Shown: positions 29,335 through 37,587, counted from the first letter of the stretch. The stretch is 64,000 nt of DNA from Zoogloea oleivorans (GCF_008107625.1 NZ_SDKK01000017.1:51610-115609); one strand, 5' to 3'. A program made the numbers and translations. The notes: a model not told the origin generated them from the letters alone.

Positions 29335-29562
29335 ATGACTCTGCTGGTCCGAGCCTATCTGCTGGATAAATACGGCCCCCTGCTGACCGAGGATCAGCTA
29401 GCCGAGGTGCTTCACGCCGAGCCCGGAACGCTCCGAAACAAACGGTCAGCCGGGCTGCTGGGAATCCCGGTTGTGCGCCATGGACAAAAGCCGCTTTTCC
29501 ACATTGAGGATGTTGCCAACCTGATTGAAGAGATGCGAGAAGCCGGCAGACTCAATCGCTGA
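29335..29562 (+). CDS. Small helix-turn-helix DNA-binding protein (excisionase/activator type)
   Basis: 75 residues with a strong ribosome site (GGAGG, 7 nt). LTEDQLAEVLHAEPGTLRNKRSAG is a helix-turn-helix and FHIEDVANLIEEM the second half usual in AlpA/Xis-like winged proteins. Could be an excisionase or phage regulator. Its end overlaps the convergent HGGxSTGP gene by 11 nt. Confidence 0.65.
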   Translation: MTLLVRAYLLDKYGPLLTEDQLAEVLHAEPGTLRNKRSAGLLGIPVVRHGQKPLFHIEDVANLIEEMREAGRLNR

Positions 29563-29779
29563 CCGTCGAGGCAGGGCCACTTTCAGCACTACCTTCGCAC
29601 CACTTCCGGGGGCGGCCTCCCAGCCTCCCGTTTCGGCTGCTCGCCGCCTTACCTTCGGGAGTCCGGGGGCCGGTAGAAGCGCCGCCGTGCAGCCTGCACC
29701 GGCCATTGCTGTAGCGGGAGCGGCGACGGCAGGGAGCGCCACCCCCTTTGGTTTTGGCCCCACAAGTGCGGCTTGTCAC
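29552..29779 (-). CDS. HGGxSTGP-motif protein
   Basis: 75 residues from GTG 29779, overlapping the stop of the 476-residue gene by 4 nt. N-terminal Cys-rich RTCGAKTKGGGAPCRR and CRLHGGASTGPRTPEGKAA, the hallmark of small phage proteins usually found near packaging or structural genes. Cys and His spacing suggests a metal site. Role unknown. Last gene of the minus-strand unit 31376-29552. Confidence 0.75.
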   Translation of the reverse strand: MTSRTCGAKTKGGGAPCRRRSRYSNGRCRLHGGASTGPRTPEGKAASSRNGRLGGRPRKWCEGSAESGPASTVSD

Positions 29780-31206
29780 TCGGCGCGCGCTTTGGCTGCA
29801 CTTTCCTTGAAGAATCCGACCACCGGATCGGCGATGTAGCCGTCAAAGGCTTCACCGGCCAGCGACGTGCCCCTGGTGCCGCCCGCCCCATAGCCGGATG
29901 TGTCAGGCAGTGGCTTGCGGCCTATGCCACCGGGCGCAAATCGCGGTGCGGCAGGCTTCTTCTCGGCCGGCGCCACCTTCAGGCGGTCGCCCGTGCGCAG
30001 AGCGTTGTATTGCTGACGCAGGAACAGCGGCACTTCCACGCCGCTCGACTGGAACTTGTCGTAAGCCTCGATGATCTTGTTGCGGTCGGCCTGCCCTTGC
30101 GGCGTGTCGGCCTTAATGGCAGCTTCCAACGATGCGCGCTGCTTCAGGTCTTTGAAGGTGCCAAGGTATTGCGGCAGCCAAGCCTTGTCGGCAGCGAGGC
30201 GAACGCTGGTAGTGCCGGGCTTGTTGCCGTGGAACTGATCCGGATCGATGTCGGACTCGCTGGCGATGCGCACCGCGCCGCTGCCAAACTTCACGCCCTT
30301 GAAATAGGTGTTCGTCGCCGGGTCGTAGATGGCCTCCGGCTTCATCTCGCCCTTCTCCAGCGCCGCGGCAATGGACAGCGCATTGCGGGGAGACTTCTGC
30401 ATGGGGACGTTCAGGCGCAAGATGGATTCCGCGTTTGCGCCGATGTTGGCGAGCTTCTGCGGGTCCGTCTTGCTGGTGGCGGGGTCAATCGGCGTAACGG
30501 CTTCGAGGTCTTTCGTGTCGAACGGGAATCCGCTGTTACCCTTTTCTTCCTTGCCGCCCGCGCCAAGGTTCAATTGCGGCAAGCGGTCCCGCATGTTGGC
30601 ATTGGCAATCTTCTCCTGAATCTCGGCTTCAGTCTTGCGGGCGTCGAGGGCGCTCTTGGCTTGCGCTTTCTGTTGGTCGAGGTAGCCATACAGCCCATGA
30701 GCTGTGGCAAATCCGCTCCAGTCATAATCGGTCTGCCGCGCATCAGGCGTACTGACCACGAGGCGCTTCCCGTCGCCGCTAAAGGCTGCCTTCGACCCCG
30801 GAGCACGTATGCTGAGCACCTTTTCAATGCCCGACAGGTCGCGCGCATTGACGGCGCGATGAATCGCATCGGTCCCGAATGCCTGCACCATCGGTTCGAC
30901 AACCTTCTTGACTGCCAGGTGCTCGTCAGGCGTCATGTCCATGGCGTGCTCTCGCGCAAACTTGCTATATCGCTCGGCGTCCGACAGATCCGGGTCGGCC
31001 ATGATTTCTTGATAGCCCTTCAGCATGCGGCCCTTGCGGTCCTGCTCTTGCACCTTGAACGCCTGATCTTGCTTGTGGATATCGACCATCGCGCTCTGGT
31101 TTTGCAGCGCCTGTTCCTGCCGTGCATCGCCCTCACGCTGGCGCATGAACTGCAGGCCCTGCATGATTCCGGCACCAATGCCGCCCGTTACGCCCAAGTT
31201 CGCCAT
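29776..31206 (-). CDS. Large phage-type protein, possible virion/ejection protein
   Basis: 476 residues, no signal or membrane segment. N-terminus MANLGVTGGIGAGIMQGLQF followed by a Gln/Arg/Lys-rich helical stretch (about 20-70), a middle region with LSIRAPGSKAAFSGDGKRLVV, and a Pro/Gly-rich end. This build is common in podovirus internal virion proteins, but no domain is certain. Coupled with the 56-residue gene upstream and the HGGxSTGP gene downstream. It is the only candidate structural gene in the element. Confidence 0.55.
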   Translation of the reverse strand: MANLGVTGGIGAGIMQGLQFMRQREGDARQEQALQNQSAMVDIHKQDQAFKVQEQDRKGRMLKGYQEIMADPDLSDAERYSKFAREHAMDMTPDEHLAVKKVVEPMVQAFGTDAIHRAVNARDLSGIEKVLSIRAPGSKAAFSGDGKRLVVSTPDARQTDYDWSGFATAHGLYGYLDQQKAQAKSALDARKTEAEIQEKIANANMRDRLPQLNLGAGGKEEKGNSGFPFDTKDLEAVTPIDPATSKTDPQKLANIGANAESILRLNVPMQKSPRNALSIAAALEKGEMKPEAIYDPATNTYFKGVKFGSGAVRIASESDIDPDQFHGNKPGTTSVRLAADKAWLPQYLGTFKDLKQRASLEAAIKADTPQGQADRNKIIEAYDKFQSSGVEVPLFLRQQYNALRTGDRLKVAPAEKKPAAPRFAPGGIGRKPLPDTSGYGAGGTRGTSLAGEAFDGYIADPVVGFFKESAAKARAE

Positions 31207-31376
31207 TACGCAGCCTCCTTGCCGTCAGCCTGCTTGCTGGCGTCGTGGGCTTCGATGGCTGCGAGCATCTCGCCCAGAACGCGTGCCGCGCCAACCCATG
31301 GCGCTTCAGGCTCCGGCTCCGGGGCGGGCTTGCCGAATGCGCTCACCAAAACGCGCTTGATCCATTCAAAAATCAT
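31206..31376 (-). CDS. Small protein upstream of the virion-like gene
   Basis: 56 residues: MIFEWIKRVLVSAFGKP, an acidic Pro-Glu repeat, then VLGEMLAAIEAHDASK. ATG at 31376 behind GGGAGCGAAAG. Its TAA shares a base with the next ATG (TAATG), showing it is translated with the 476-residue protein. The amphipathic N-terminus could touch a membrane. No family recognised. Confidence 0.65.
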   Translation of the reverse strand: MIFEWIKRVLVSAFGKPAPEPEPEAPWVGAARVLGEMLAAIEAHDASKQADGKEAA

Positions 31377-31476
31377 CTTTCGCTCCCAAAAAAACCAAAG
31401 TCCGTGATGGGGAAATGTATCTCTATACGCCTATGATTCTTAGATAAACGGGGCTTTTGCCAAATTATTTTTCAGC

Positions 31477-32238
31477 TTACGGTTTCGGGGATTTCTGGCC
31501 GCGATGGCTCTCCCAGTCGAAGACAATCGCCTGCCCGCCATCCTCCCGGAGTCGGTCGAAGACTCGTTCGCCAAGGCAGGTCTTCACGTCTTCGACGCCG
31601 AGGTTCGACAGCAGCAGGGTCGGCAGGCGGCGTTCATAGCGGCCATTCAATGCGTCGAACAAGATCATCTTTTCGGTATCGCTGCCGAACTGAACGCCAA
31701 TCTCGTCAATCACCAAGAGACTCGCGCTAACAAGGGCGGCAACGGCCTCGGCCTCCGTCTCGTCGCTGTCCCTGCGCCATGTGTCCTTCACGCGGCGAAC
31801 GGCCCGCAGCGCGGTCGTAAAGAGGACTGTGTGGTTTTTGCCGATGATGTGCAGAGCAATGCCGGCCGCCAAATGGGTTTTGCCGGTTCCCACCCGGCCA
31901 ACGAAGAGCGCGCTGCGCCCGCTCTCGAGAACGCTGTCGAAGCCCTCCGCATACTCCGTTGCAAAGGCCAACGCACGCTTCTGCGCCTCGCTGCCAGCGG
32001 TGAAGGTGCCGAGGGTGCGATCCTTGAAGCGCTCGGGAATCCCGGATGTGCGGATGCGCTGTTCCAGCAGGACGGCGTCACGCGCCAGCGCCTCGGCCTG
32101 TCGTGCGGCAACACGCCGTGCCTCGTCCTCAGCACCGCACGCGGGGCAGCGCGTCCAGAGGTTGCCAATGCGGTTGTGTGCTACGAAGGGGCCGTGAGCT
32201 TCGCAGGTGTCGGTTCTCGTTTGGTCCGAGCGCATCAT
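31477..32238 (-). CDS. DnaC-like helicase loader ATPase
   Basis: 253 residues from ATG 32238, which shares a base with the stop of the preceding gene (TGATG). N-terminal zinc-like site CEAHG...CPAC (about 13-36), then AAA+ core: Walker A VGRVGTGKTHLAAG, Walker B LLVIDEIG, LLLSNL sensor region. By family knowledge it loads the host replicative helicase at the element's origin. Pairs with the winged-helix protein upstream, like lambda O/P or DnaT/DnaC sets. Confidence 0.88.
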   Translation of the reverse strand: MMRSDQTRTDTCEAHGPFVAHNRIGNLWTRCPACGAEDEARRVAARQAEALARDAVLLEQRIRTSGIPERFKDRTLGTFTAGSEAQKRALAFATEYAEGFDSVLESGRSALFVGRVGTGKTHLAAGIALHIIGKNHTVLFTTALRAVRRVKDTWRRDSDETEAEAVAALVSASLLVIDEIGVQFGSDTEKMILFDALNGRYERRLPTLLLSNLGVEDVKTCLGERVFDRLREDGGQAIVFDWESHRGQKSPKP

Positions 32239-32945
32239 CACAGGTCGCCCCCCTGGCCGTAATTCTTCGTCGCGAACGACTCTTTGGCCGTGCGTCGTGT
32301 GGGTGTGGCACAGGTCAGCCATTCCGCCTTGAGACCTTGCCACCCGCGAACGCAGCACTCCGTCAGTGCATCGTTCAGGGTGAAGCCAGCCTTGGCCGCC
32401 TCGCTGGCAAACGAGCGAATGACGGTATCCGTGGACGAAGCCCTTTTTGCCTTGCGCTGGGTCAGCCAGTCTTCAGCGACCTGCTGCTGAACACCAAGCT
32501 CGACAAGGCGAGCCAGTGCATCGAACGCACCTTTGCGGACACGACTATTCTTTTTGACGGTTACTGACGGTTCAATGATGGTTTGGGTCGCATGGGTGCT
32601 ACCCGTCTCTGCGCACCCATGCGACCCCTCTGCCGCACTGGCGCCACCCGTCGCATCAGCGCTACCCGTCATTGCACCGAGGTTGATCCTGTACCGGCGG
32701 GTGTCCCCCGGCTTCCCGCCGTTTTCGTTGCCAACAACGCTGACAAAACCCCCGTCGCACAACCCGCGCATGACGCGCTGGGCTTGGGAGCGGGAGAGGC
32801 GGGATTTGGTGGCAACTGCTGCAACGCTCGGCCAGCAGAGTCCGTCGTCATTGGACCAGTCGGCCAAGGCGAGCAACACCAGCAGCTCAGAGCCGCCGGC
32901 ACCGGGGAAGTTATCCCATACCGATGACATGACCCTGATGGACAT
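32238..32945 (-). CDS. Phage replication protein, winged-helix (O-like)
   Basis: 235 residues. N-terminal winged helix: LLVLLALADWSNDDGLCWPS, AAVATKSRLSRSQAQRVMRGL, GGFVSV (about 18-75), the form common in phage replication initiators. A Ser/Thr/Gly-rich linker (about 90-130) and a helical C-terminus follow. Overlaps both neighbours by 1 nt, so the four genes 33543-31477 are one unit. Likely binds the origin and recruits the DnaC-like loader. Confidence 0.8.
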   Translation of the reverse strand: MSIRVMSSVWDNFPGAGGSELLVLLALADWSNDDGLCWPSVAAVATKSRLSRSQAQRVMRGLCDGGFVSVVGNENGGKPGDTRRYRINLGAMTGSADATGGASAAEGSHGCAETGSTHATQTIIEPSVTVKKNSRVRKGAFDALARLVELGVQQQVAEDWLTQRKAKRASSTDTVIRSFASEAAKAGFTLNDALTECCVRGWQGLKAEWLTCATPTRRTAKESFATKNYGQGGDL

Positions 32946-33271
32946 TACGCGGCCACCTTGCGGACGGTGCTTGCCATCATCGCGGCCTCATGGCGCGCAA
33001 AGGTTTGCCCGTCCTCGCCTGCCGCGTCAATCACGTCGCCAGGCAGGGTGTAGCTGGCAAAGGAGCACCGCTCGCCAAAACGGTTGTCACGTTCCACCCT
33101 GTCCGTTTGAACCGCCCACCCAGCTTTGCGGAGCTGGAGGACGGTATCAGCAAGGCGATAAATGCCGATGTTCCGCCAGCCGTTCAGCGGGCCAATGGCA
33201 AGGCCGGTCAGCAGGACAGAGAGCAGGCGAGCCGCTTGGGTGCCACTCTTGGGGAAGGTGCCGGCCATCAT
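32945..33271 (-). CDS. Helix-turn-helix phage protein
   Basis: 108 residues. SGTQAARLLSVLLTGLAIGP then NIGIYRLADTVLQLRKAGW forms a winged-helix-like unit seen in many small phage proteins (helix-turn-helix domain proteins). Its ATG overlaps the previous stop by 4 nt, and its TAA overlaps the next ATG by 1 nt. Probably a DNA-binding part of the replication module; exact role unknown. Confidence 0.7.
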   Translation of the reverse strand: MMAGTFPKSGTQAARLLSVLLTGLAIGPLNGWRNIGIYRLADTVLQLRKAGWAVQTDRVERDNRFGERCSFASYTLPGDVIDAAGEDGQTFARHEAAMMASTVRKVAA

Positions 33272-33543
33272 TGCGCCACCTCGCCCGAGGCCAGGGCTTG
33301 AGCACGCGCTGCAGCAAGCCTAGCGCCAACGTCGGGAGCTTCAACTGCACGGACGCCGGATGCCAAGGCGTCGATTTCATCGGCAGGCCACAAGAGGCGA
33401 CCATTCGGCAGGCGAACCGGGACGACTCCACAGTAATGCCCGTTCCGGTAAAGCGCGGTTGAGATGCTGGCGGGCAGGATTCCGCCGAGCACAGCGGCAG
33501 TGCGCTGCGTGTTGTAGCTGCGGGGGTGTTGATTTTGCTTCAT
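33268..33543 (-). CDS. Small HTH protein, first gene of the replication operon
   Basis: 91 residues from ATG 33543. RTAAVLGGILPASISTALYRNGHY and VRLPNGRLLWPADEIDALASG are the two halves of an AlpA/MerR-like helix-turn-helix with recognition loop. Directly follows the GCCGGTA repeat array, so it may bind those repeats and control the operon or origin. Confidence 0.7.
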   Translation of the reverse strand: MKQNQHPRSYNTQRTAAVLGGILPASISTALYRNGHYCGVVPVRLPNGRLLWPADEIDALASGVRAVEAPDVGARLAAARAQALASGEVAQ

Positions 33544-33583
33544 GGCTGTAAGCCCCTGTCTATAAAAACAGGGTCCAGCCTGA

Positions 33584-33706
33584 CTACCGGCAGTTTTTTG
33601 AAGCTCTACCGCCGGTAGCAAAATCCAGCAGCCGTGAGGCTTTTCAGGTCAAGTGCCGGTAAGTTTGCCGGTAGTGAAGGCCGGTAAGTCAGTTAAAACT
33701 ACCGGC
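33584..33706. repeat. Iteron-like array of GCCGGTA repeats
   Basis: Copies of GCCGGTA(A/G) in both orientations: inverted at 33584-33591; a CTACCGCCGGTAG palindrome at 33606-33618; direct at 33655-33662, 33667-33674 and 33680-33687 (12-13 nt apart); inverted at 33699-33706, inside the end of the next gene. It lies directly upstream of the replication operon. Candidate replication origin iterons or an operator cluster. Confidence 0.65.
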
Positions 33707-34744
33707 GTAACCTTCCCACTCCGGCAGATATTCCGGAAAGCTCCGACCAATGATGGCGCCTAGCGGACGGCGCTGCATTTTTCCCTTCTCGGCAAGGCAT
33801 ATAGCGAACAGTGCGGGATTCCAGATGGACTGAATGCCGCGTCTGCCGGGGTCTAGCCGGGCTGCCTCCATCCACTTTGGAGGGTCGCTCATCATCTTTT
33901 TCCACTGTTCGGCGGTCTGTCCCCTGAGAGGGGGAAACACGGACAATATCTCGCTGCGCGTCACACCTACCGGTAAAGCCTCCTTCTTGGATACATCCCG
34001 CGGTGTGGATTCTCCTGCGACTTTTGCCTTGTCCATTTGCACAGTCTTGATGTCAGATGGAGTGTTGGGTGTCGTCAAGTACCCAGCCATTTGCGTGCGC
34101 AATTCATCGTAGCGGGCTTTTCCTGCCTCCCGCTGGGGCGTGGAACTTTCGTCTGCCGCCGCCGCTGTACGGTCCTGAGCCTGCTCAATGATGACAGGCT
34201 GAGACTGCGTTCCGCTTGATGGGGCGATAAGAGCTTTCAATCCCTCATACCGTGCCGCAGCCTGCAGCTGAAACAGGACGGCGGCTTGATTCTCCGGTGT
34301 CGCTGAAGCGATCCGCTCAAAAGCCGGCCCTGCCGCCTCAAGGCAATACCGCAGTGCGCTTTGAAATTTTTCGCTTCGCTCGAAGTCGTCAAGTTCCTGC
34401 TTGGCGTCGCGGTGCTGGCCGGTGAGTTGGTCGCGTAGGTCGCCAGTTGCAGAGCGGCGAGCCGCATCAAGGTGCGCAACCTCCATCAGCTTGTCAGCAT
34501 GCTGATGAAACGTCAGCCCATGTGGGCCGATGACGCGGAATTGTTCGTCAGCCGCCAGCTCTGCAAGATGCTCTGTGATCCACGTCAGCAACAGCGGGGC
34601 GTCATGGTCGGGCAGCGGTTCAAGCGATTGGATCGGGAGCGTCGGGGCGTCTAGGCTATCTAGAAATTTATCGTATTCAGAGGGTCCGACAGCTTCACCC
34701 CATGCGTCGTCGGAAAACTGAATCCAGCTCGGATTCTTGCTCAT
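33689..34744 (-). CDS. Hypothetical phage-type protein
   Basis: 351 residues from ATG 34744 (AAGGAG at 7 nt); a GTG one codon upstream is not used. Acidic N-terminal half with helices; a Ser/Thr-rich linker (about 190-250); and a C-terminal module, WNPALFAICLAEKGKMQRRPL then FPEYLPEWEGY, that recurs at the end of phage and island proteins next to replication genes. No enzymatic motif seen. It ends at the repeat array. Confidence 0.65.
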   Translation of the reverse strand: MSKNPSWIQFSDDAWGEAVGPSEYDKFLDSLDAPTLPIQSLEPLPDHDAPLLLTWITEHLAELAADEQFRVIGPHGLTFHQHADKLMEVAHLDAARRSATGDLRDQLTGQHRDAKQELDDFERSEKFQSALRYCLEAAGPAFERIASATPENQAAVLFQLQAAARYEGLKALIAPSSGTQSQPVIIEQAQDRTAAAADESSTPQREAGKARYDELRTQMAGYLTTPNTPSDIKTVQMDKAKVAGESTPRDVSKKEALPVGVTRSEILSVFPPLRGQTAEQWKKMMSDPPKWMEAARLDPGRRGIQSIWNPALFAICLAEKGKMQRRPLGAIIGRSFPEYLPEWEGYAGSFN

Positions 34745-34844
34745 CACTGCGCTCCTTCAAGCGCCTTCAAAAGAGGCACCGCGCCAGGCGGGTGAAGGTT
34801 CCCGCTTTTCGGTTGGCCGACCTAGGCGCGGTGGTGGTGCTCGG

Positions 34845-35099
34845 TCAGCTACGGCCCCGACGTGCAGCCTCGATGCCGGCCCGCAGTTCTTCGTCCGTGG
34901 CCGGGCGGTCGTCCTCGTCCTCGCCATCCCATACAAAGTGCTTTTCCGGAGAGATGCTGCGGACCGCCGTAGCCAGATCCTTGCGCTGCAGTTCGGCCAG
35001 GGCAGAGAGCTCGTTGGCCTTCCGAAATGCCGGGTCGCCTTTGCTGGCTTCTTCGGCGTGGGCGCGAGGACTGAAGGAAACGGGCTTGTAGTCGCTCAT
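34845..35099 (-). CDS. Hypothetical protein of the HigBA operon
   Basis: 84 residues behind GAGGAG. Helical, charged: YKPVSFSPRAHAEEASKG and an end DEDDRPATDEELRAGIEAARRG. The tail pattern is seen in some small antitoxin-like proteins, but no family is certain. Twenty-two nt after the second higA, so in the same transcript. Confidence 0.6.
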   Translation of the reverse strand: MSDYKPVSFSPRAHAEEASKGDPAFRKANELSALAELQRKDLATAVRSISPEKHFVWDGEDEDDRPATDEELRAGIEAARRGRS

Positions 35100-35121
35100 G
35101 GTTCGCTCCTCTCTTGCTCGG

Positions 35122-35430
35122 TCAGGCGGCGAGCACTTCCGGTGCCCGCGTCACCGCAGGCATGCCAGCCATGCGCGCTTTCCAGAGGTCGAACGCGGCT
35201 TGCTGTGCGAGCCATCCATCGGCCCGGCCGCCGTTCTCCACACCCAGCCAGCCTTCAAGGCGCAGGGCCATCTCTGGCGAGATTGCAGCCCGGCCATTGA
35301 GGACGCGGGACAACGCTGCACGGGTCACGCCAAGCTGCGCGGCTGATTCGGTCACGGTCAGCCCAAAGGCCGGCAACACGTCTTCCCGCAGGGTTTCGCC
35401 CGGGTGGGGTGGGTTGTGCATTGTGGTCAT
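35122..35430 (-). CDS. Second HigA-family antitoxin-like regulator
   Basis: 102 residues with ribosome site AAGGAG. Has the HigA opening ([17 protein letters not shown]) and an [26 protein letters not shown]. Clearly of the same family as the upstream higA but strongly diverged, with a different C-terminus. No toxin gene is paired with it. Could be a second antitoxin, an anti-addiction module or a separate repressor. Confidence 0.85.
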   Translation of the reverse strand: MTTMHNPPHPGETLREDVLPAFGLTVTESAAQLGVTRAALSRVLNGRAAISPEMALRLEGWLGVENGGRADGWLAQQAAFDLWKARMAGMPAVTRAPEVLAA

Positions 35431-35452
35431 GGCTTTTTCTCCTTCTGCTCGG

Positions 35453-35761
35453 TCAGGCAGCTTCCGCGTGCATTGGCCGAATCTCTCGTGCCACCTTCTC
35501 GCCTATTGCCGCCTCGGCCTGCTTCAGGTCAAAGCCTGTTTGCAGGTTCATCCAGAATTGCGGCGTGGTGTCGAAGTAGCGGGCGAGGCGTAGCGCAGTA
35601 TCGGGAGTGACGGCCCGCCGCTCGCGCACGATGTCGTTGATGCGCGGGGCAGGAACATGCAGATCCATTGCCAAGGCGTTGGCGCTGAGTCCAAGCGGCA
35701 GCAGGTATTCTTCCCGCAAAATCTCGCCCGGATGAATGGGGCGCATATTGTTCGTAGCCAT
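35453..35761 (-). CDS. higA: HigA antitoxin
   Basis: 102 residues from ATG 35761 (GAAGGA upstream); the longer frame is not used. HTH_3 domain of HigA type: [48 protein letters not shown] and the [11 protein letters not shown] helix. Neutralises HigB and represses the operon. 11 nt after higB, the usual toxin-first order of this family. Confidence 0.93.
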   Translation of the reverse strand: MATNNMRPIHPGEILREEYLLPLGLSANALAMDLHVPAPRINDIVRERRAVTPDTALRLARYFDTTPQFWMNLQTGFDLKQAEAAIGEKVAREIRPMHAEAA

Positions 35762-35772
35762 GTTCAAATCCT

Positions 35773-36054
35773 TCAGTGGTAATCCACGATTTCGACGCCC
35801 TCCGGCCCCGTAGCCGTCCAAACGAAGCACACGCGCCACTGGTCATTGATGCGGATGCTGTGCTGTCCGGCTCGGTTCCCGCTGAGCGCTTCGAGACGAT
35901 TGCCCGGGGGCGAGCGCAAGTCCTTCAGCTCTTCGGCAGCATCAAGCATTTGCAGTTTTCGTTCCGCGACAGCTTCAATGTTCCGGAATCGCTTCGGGTG
36001 CAGTCCTTCGTAAAGGGCTTTGGTGTCTTCGCACCGAAATGAACGAATCGTCAT
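35773..36054 (-). CDS. higB: HigB toxin (RelE/ParE superfamily)
   Basis: 93 residues. IRSFRCEDTKALYEGLHPKRF, ERKLQMLDAAEELKDLRSPPG, LEALSGNRAGQHSIRINDQWR and FVW...VEIVDYH are the full HigB pattern. Family knowledge: a ribosome-dependent mRNA endonuclease. First gene of higB-higA-higA2-84 aa-351 aa. The module should stabilise the element in the host. Confidence 0.93.
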   Translation of the reverse strand: MTIRSFRCEDTKALYEGLHPKRFRNIEAVAERKLQMLDAAEELKDLRSPPGNRLEALSGNRAGQHSIRINDQWRVCFVWTATGPEGVEIVDYH

Positions 36055-36060
36055 GGGTTG

Positions 36061-36097
36061 AGGATAGAACGCATGTCGTTTAACGTCAATCGTTAAA
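36061..36097 (-). promoter_or_regulatory. higBA promoter with palindromic operator
   Basis: Minus strand: -35 TTGACG (36084-36089), 17-nt spacer, -10 TATCCT (36061-36066). A TTTAACG/CGTTAAA dyad (36079-36085 with 36091-36097) covers the -35, as expected for HigA autorepression. Confidence 0.7.
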
Positions 36098-36111
36098 GTT
36101 GTAGATGGAGG

Positions 36112-37446
36112 TTACTTGACGGCTCTGAGACCTGGTGCGGCCCCCTCTGTCGGCTGCTCTATGTCGGCCTGCTCAAGAATCCAGCTTTCAATCTTCACGT
36201 GCCACATGCGCAGCAGGTCGAGCGGCCGGCGGCGGTAGTGCTTCTCGGCCAGCGCGGACGGCTTGTGGCCCTGGATCTGTGCCACCACGCCCACCGGGCA
36301 TTCCACCCATTCGGTAAGGGTGCCGAAGGAGCGGCGAAGATCCTGGATGGTGAAGGGCGGAAGCCCAGCGGCAGCCATCGCCCTCTTGTGGGGCTTGAGC
36401 GGCTCCTGCAAGCAACCGGACTCCGCGCTTGGGCTGCTGAACACCCATTGACTCCGGCGCGGCAGAGCATCCAGCAGCGAGGCCACGTAAGGCGTCAGCG
36501 GAATGGTTCGCTCTCCTTCCACCTTGTCCCGAATGGTCATGGACTTCCATTGGAAGTCGATGCAGTCCCAGGTCAGGCCGGTCAGTTCCTCTCGCCTGGC
36601 CCCGGTCAGCAGGGTTGTTTGGAGGTAGGCGGAATGAACCGGGTTGCGCAGCTTTTTGACGTGCTCAAACCAAAGTGGCAGCTGTTCCTTCTGAAGGCAG
36701 CCTGCCTTGGCCTTTGTGGCCTGTACTCGGTCCCGCACCTCGGAATCACGGCAAGCCTCGGGGCGGACGATTCCGGAATACTCGGGGCGCTCGGCGCACC
36801 AGTTCAGGAAGGCGCGCAGCAGACGGAAGTTCTTCGCGGCCTCGGTCGGTCCGCGCTCGTTGTTCTCCTGCATCCACACCGAGAGGCGGCCCGGATTCAG
36901 ATCCTTCAGCGGCTCGGTCAGCAGGGAATGAACCATGCCGGGCAGTGAGTATTCCCCCTGCCCTTTCTTGCGACCGCGGGTGATGTGCTCGCCCCCGGGC
37001 TGGATAGCCTTCTCGTGGTCCCGCTTGTGGGAGTCGCCCCACTTGTGCGAGCGCGCGGCAACGTAGGCGGCCCAGGCCTCGCCAACGGCCACGGACTGCC
37101 GGCGCTGCTCTTCCTGCGCCGCATTCACCGCGGCCACCTTCGCGGCGTCCTCGGCCTCCCGTGCCCGGCCTTCTTCGCGCAGAACCTCGCGGGGGTCTTT
37201 GCCGTCGTCAATCATCCGCTGAAACCGGCGAGCCTCATCGCGGGCGGCCTCGATGGTCCAGGCATCTACGCTGCCGATGGTGATCCGGATGCTCTGATAG
37301 TTGAGCGCCCCTTTGAACAGGAAGCTCTTCGCACCCGACGGACGGGCACGCACCGCCAGCCGAGGCATGTCCTCGTCCCACAGATACCCCTCTGTTTTCG
37401 GGCTGAAAGCAGCGATGCGCGGCAGGGTCAGACGTTGGCGGGGCAT
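36112..37446 (-). CDS. int: Tyrosine recombinase (integrase)
   Basis: 444 residues. N-terminal DUF4102-like arm-binding part (FLFKGALNYQSIRITIGS), a SAM-like core-binding region and a catalytic domain: Arg in TGARREEL, a Lys in the RDKVEGERTIPL strand, second Arg in QDLRRSF (Gln in place of the usual His), His in QGHKPS and the nucleophile Tyr in EKHYRR. Inserts the element into the tRNA-Ile2 gene. Sits 164 nt from attR and is transcribed into the element. Confidence 0.95.
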   Translation of the reverse strand: MPRQRLTLPRIAAFSPKTEGYLWDEDMPRLAVRARPSGAKSFLFKGALNYQSIRITIGSVDAWTIEAARDEARRFQRMIDDGKDPREVLREEGRAREAEDAAKVAAVNAAQEEQRRQSVAVGEAWAAYVAARSHKWGDSHKRDHEKAIQPGGEHITRGRKKGQGEYSLPGMVHSLLTEPLKDLNPGRLSVWMQENNERGPTEAAKNFRLLRAFLNWCAERPEYSGIVRPEACRDSEVRDRVQATKAKAGCLQKEQLPLWFEHVKKLRNPVHSAYLQTTLLTGARREELTGLTWDCIDFQWKSMTIRDKVEGERTIPLTPYVASLLDALPRRSQWVFSSPSAESGCLQEPLKPHKRAMAAAGLPPFTIQDLRRSFGTLTEWVECPVGVVAQIQGHKPSALAEKHYRRRPLDLLRMWHVKIESWILEQADIEQPTEGAAPGLRAVK

Positions 37447-37462
37447 GACGGCTTCCTCTCGG

Positions 37463-37480
37463 GGGACGACTGGGGGACGA
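37463..37480 (+). repeat. Right copy of the arm repeat
   Basis: GGGACGACTGGGGGACGA, same word and orientation as at 25307-25324. It lies 16 nt upstream of the integrase ATG, so binding here could also control int expression. Confidence 0.5.
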
Positions 37481-37494
37481 ATGAAAGTGATTTT

Positions 37495-37587
37495 CGTCTA
37501 TTCCTGTCTATTGCGCAAGCCGGCCTATTTTCCACAAAAACCAGTATCTACATGGCTTTCTCGGGATTTTGTCGCTTCCTGTCTATG
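37495..37587 (+). repeat. Direct TGTCTAT repeats between int and attR
   Basis: TTCCTGTCTAT occurs at 37501-37511 and 37577-37587, with a CGTCTAT partial copy at 37494-37500. Not seen near attL. Typical of asymmetric arm-type binding sites beside one att core. Confidence 0.4.
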
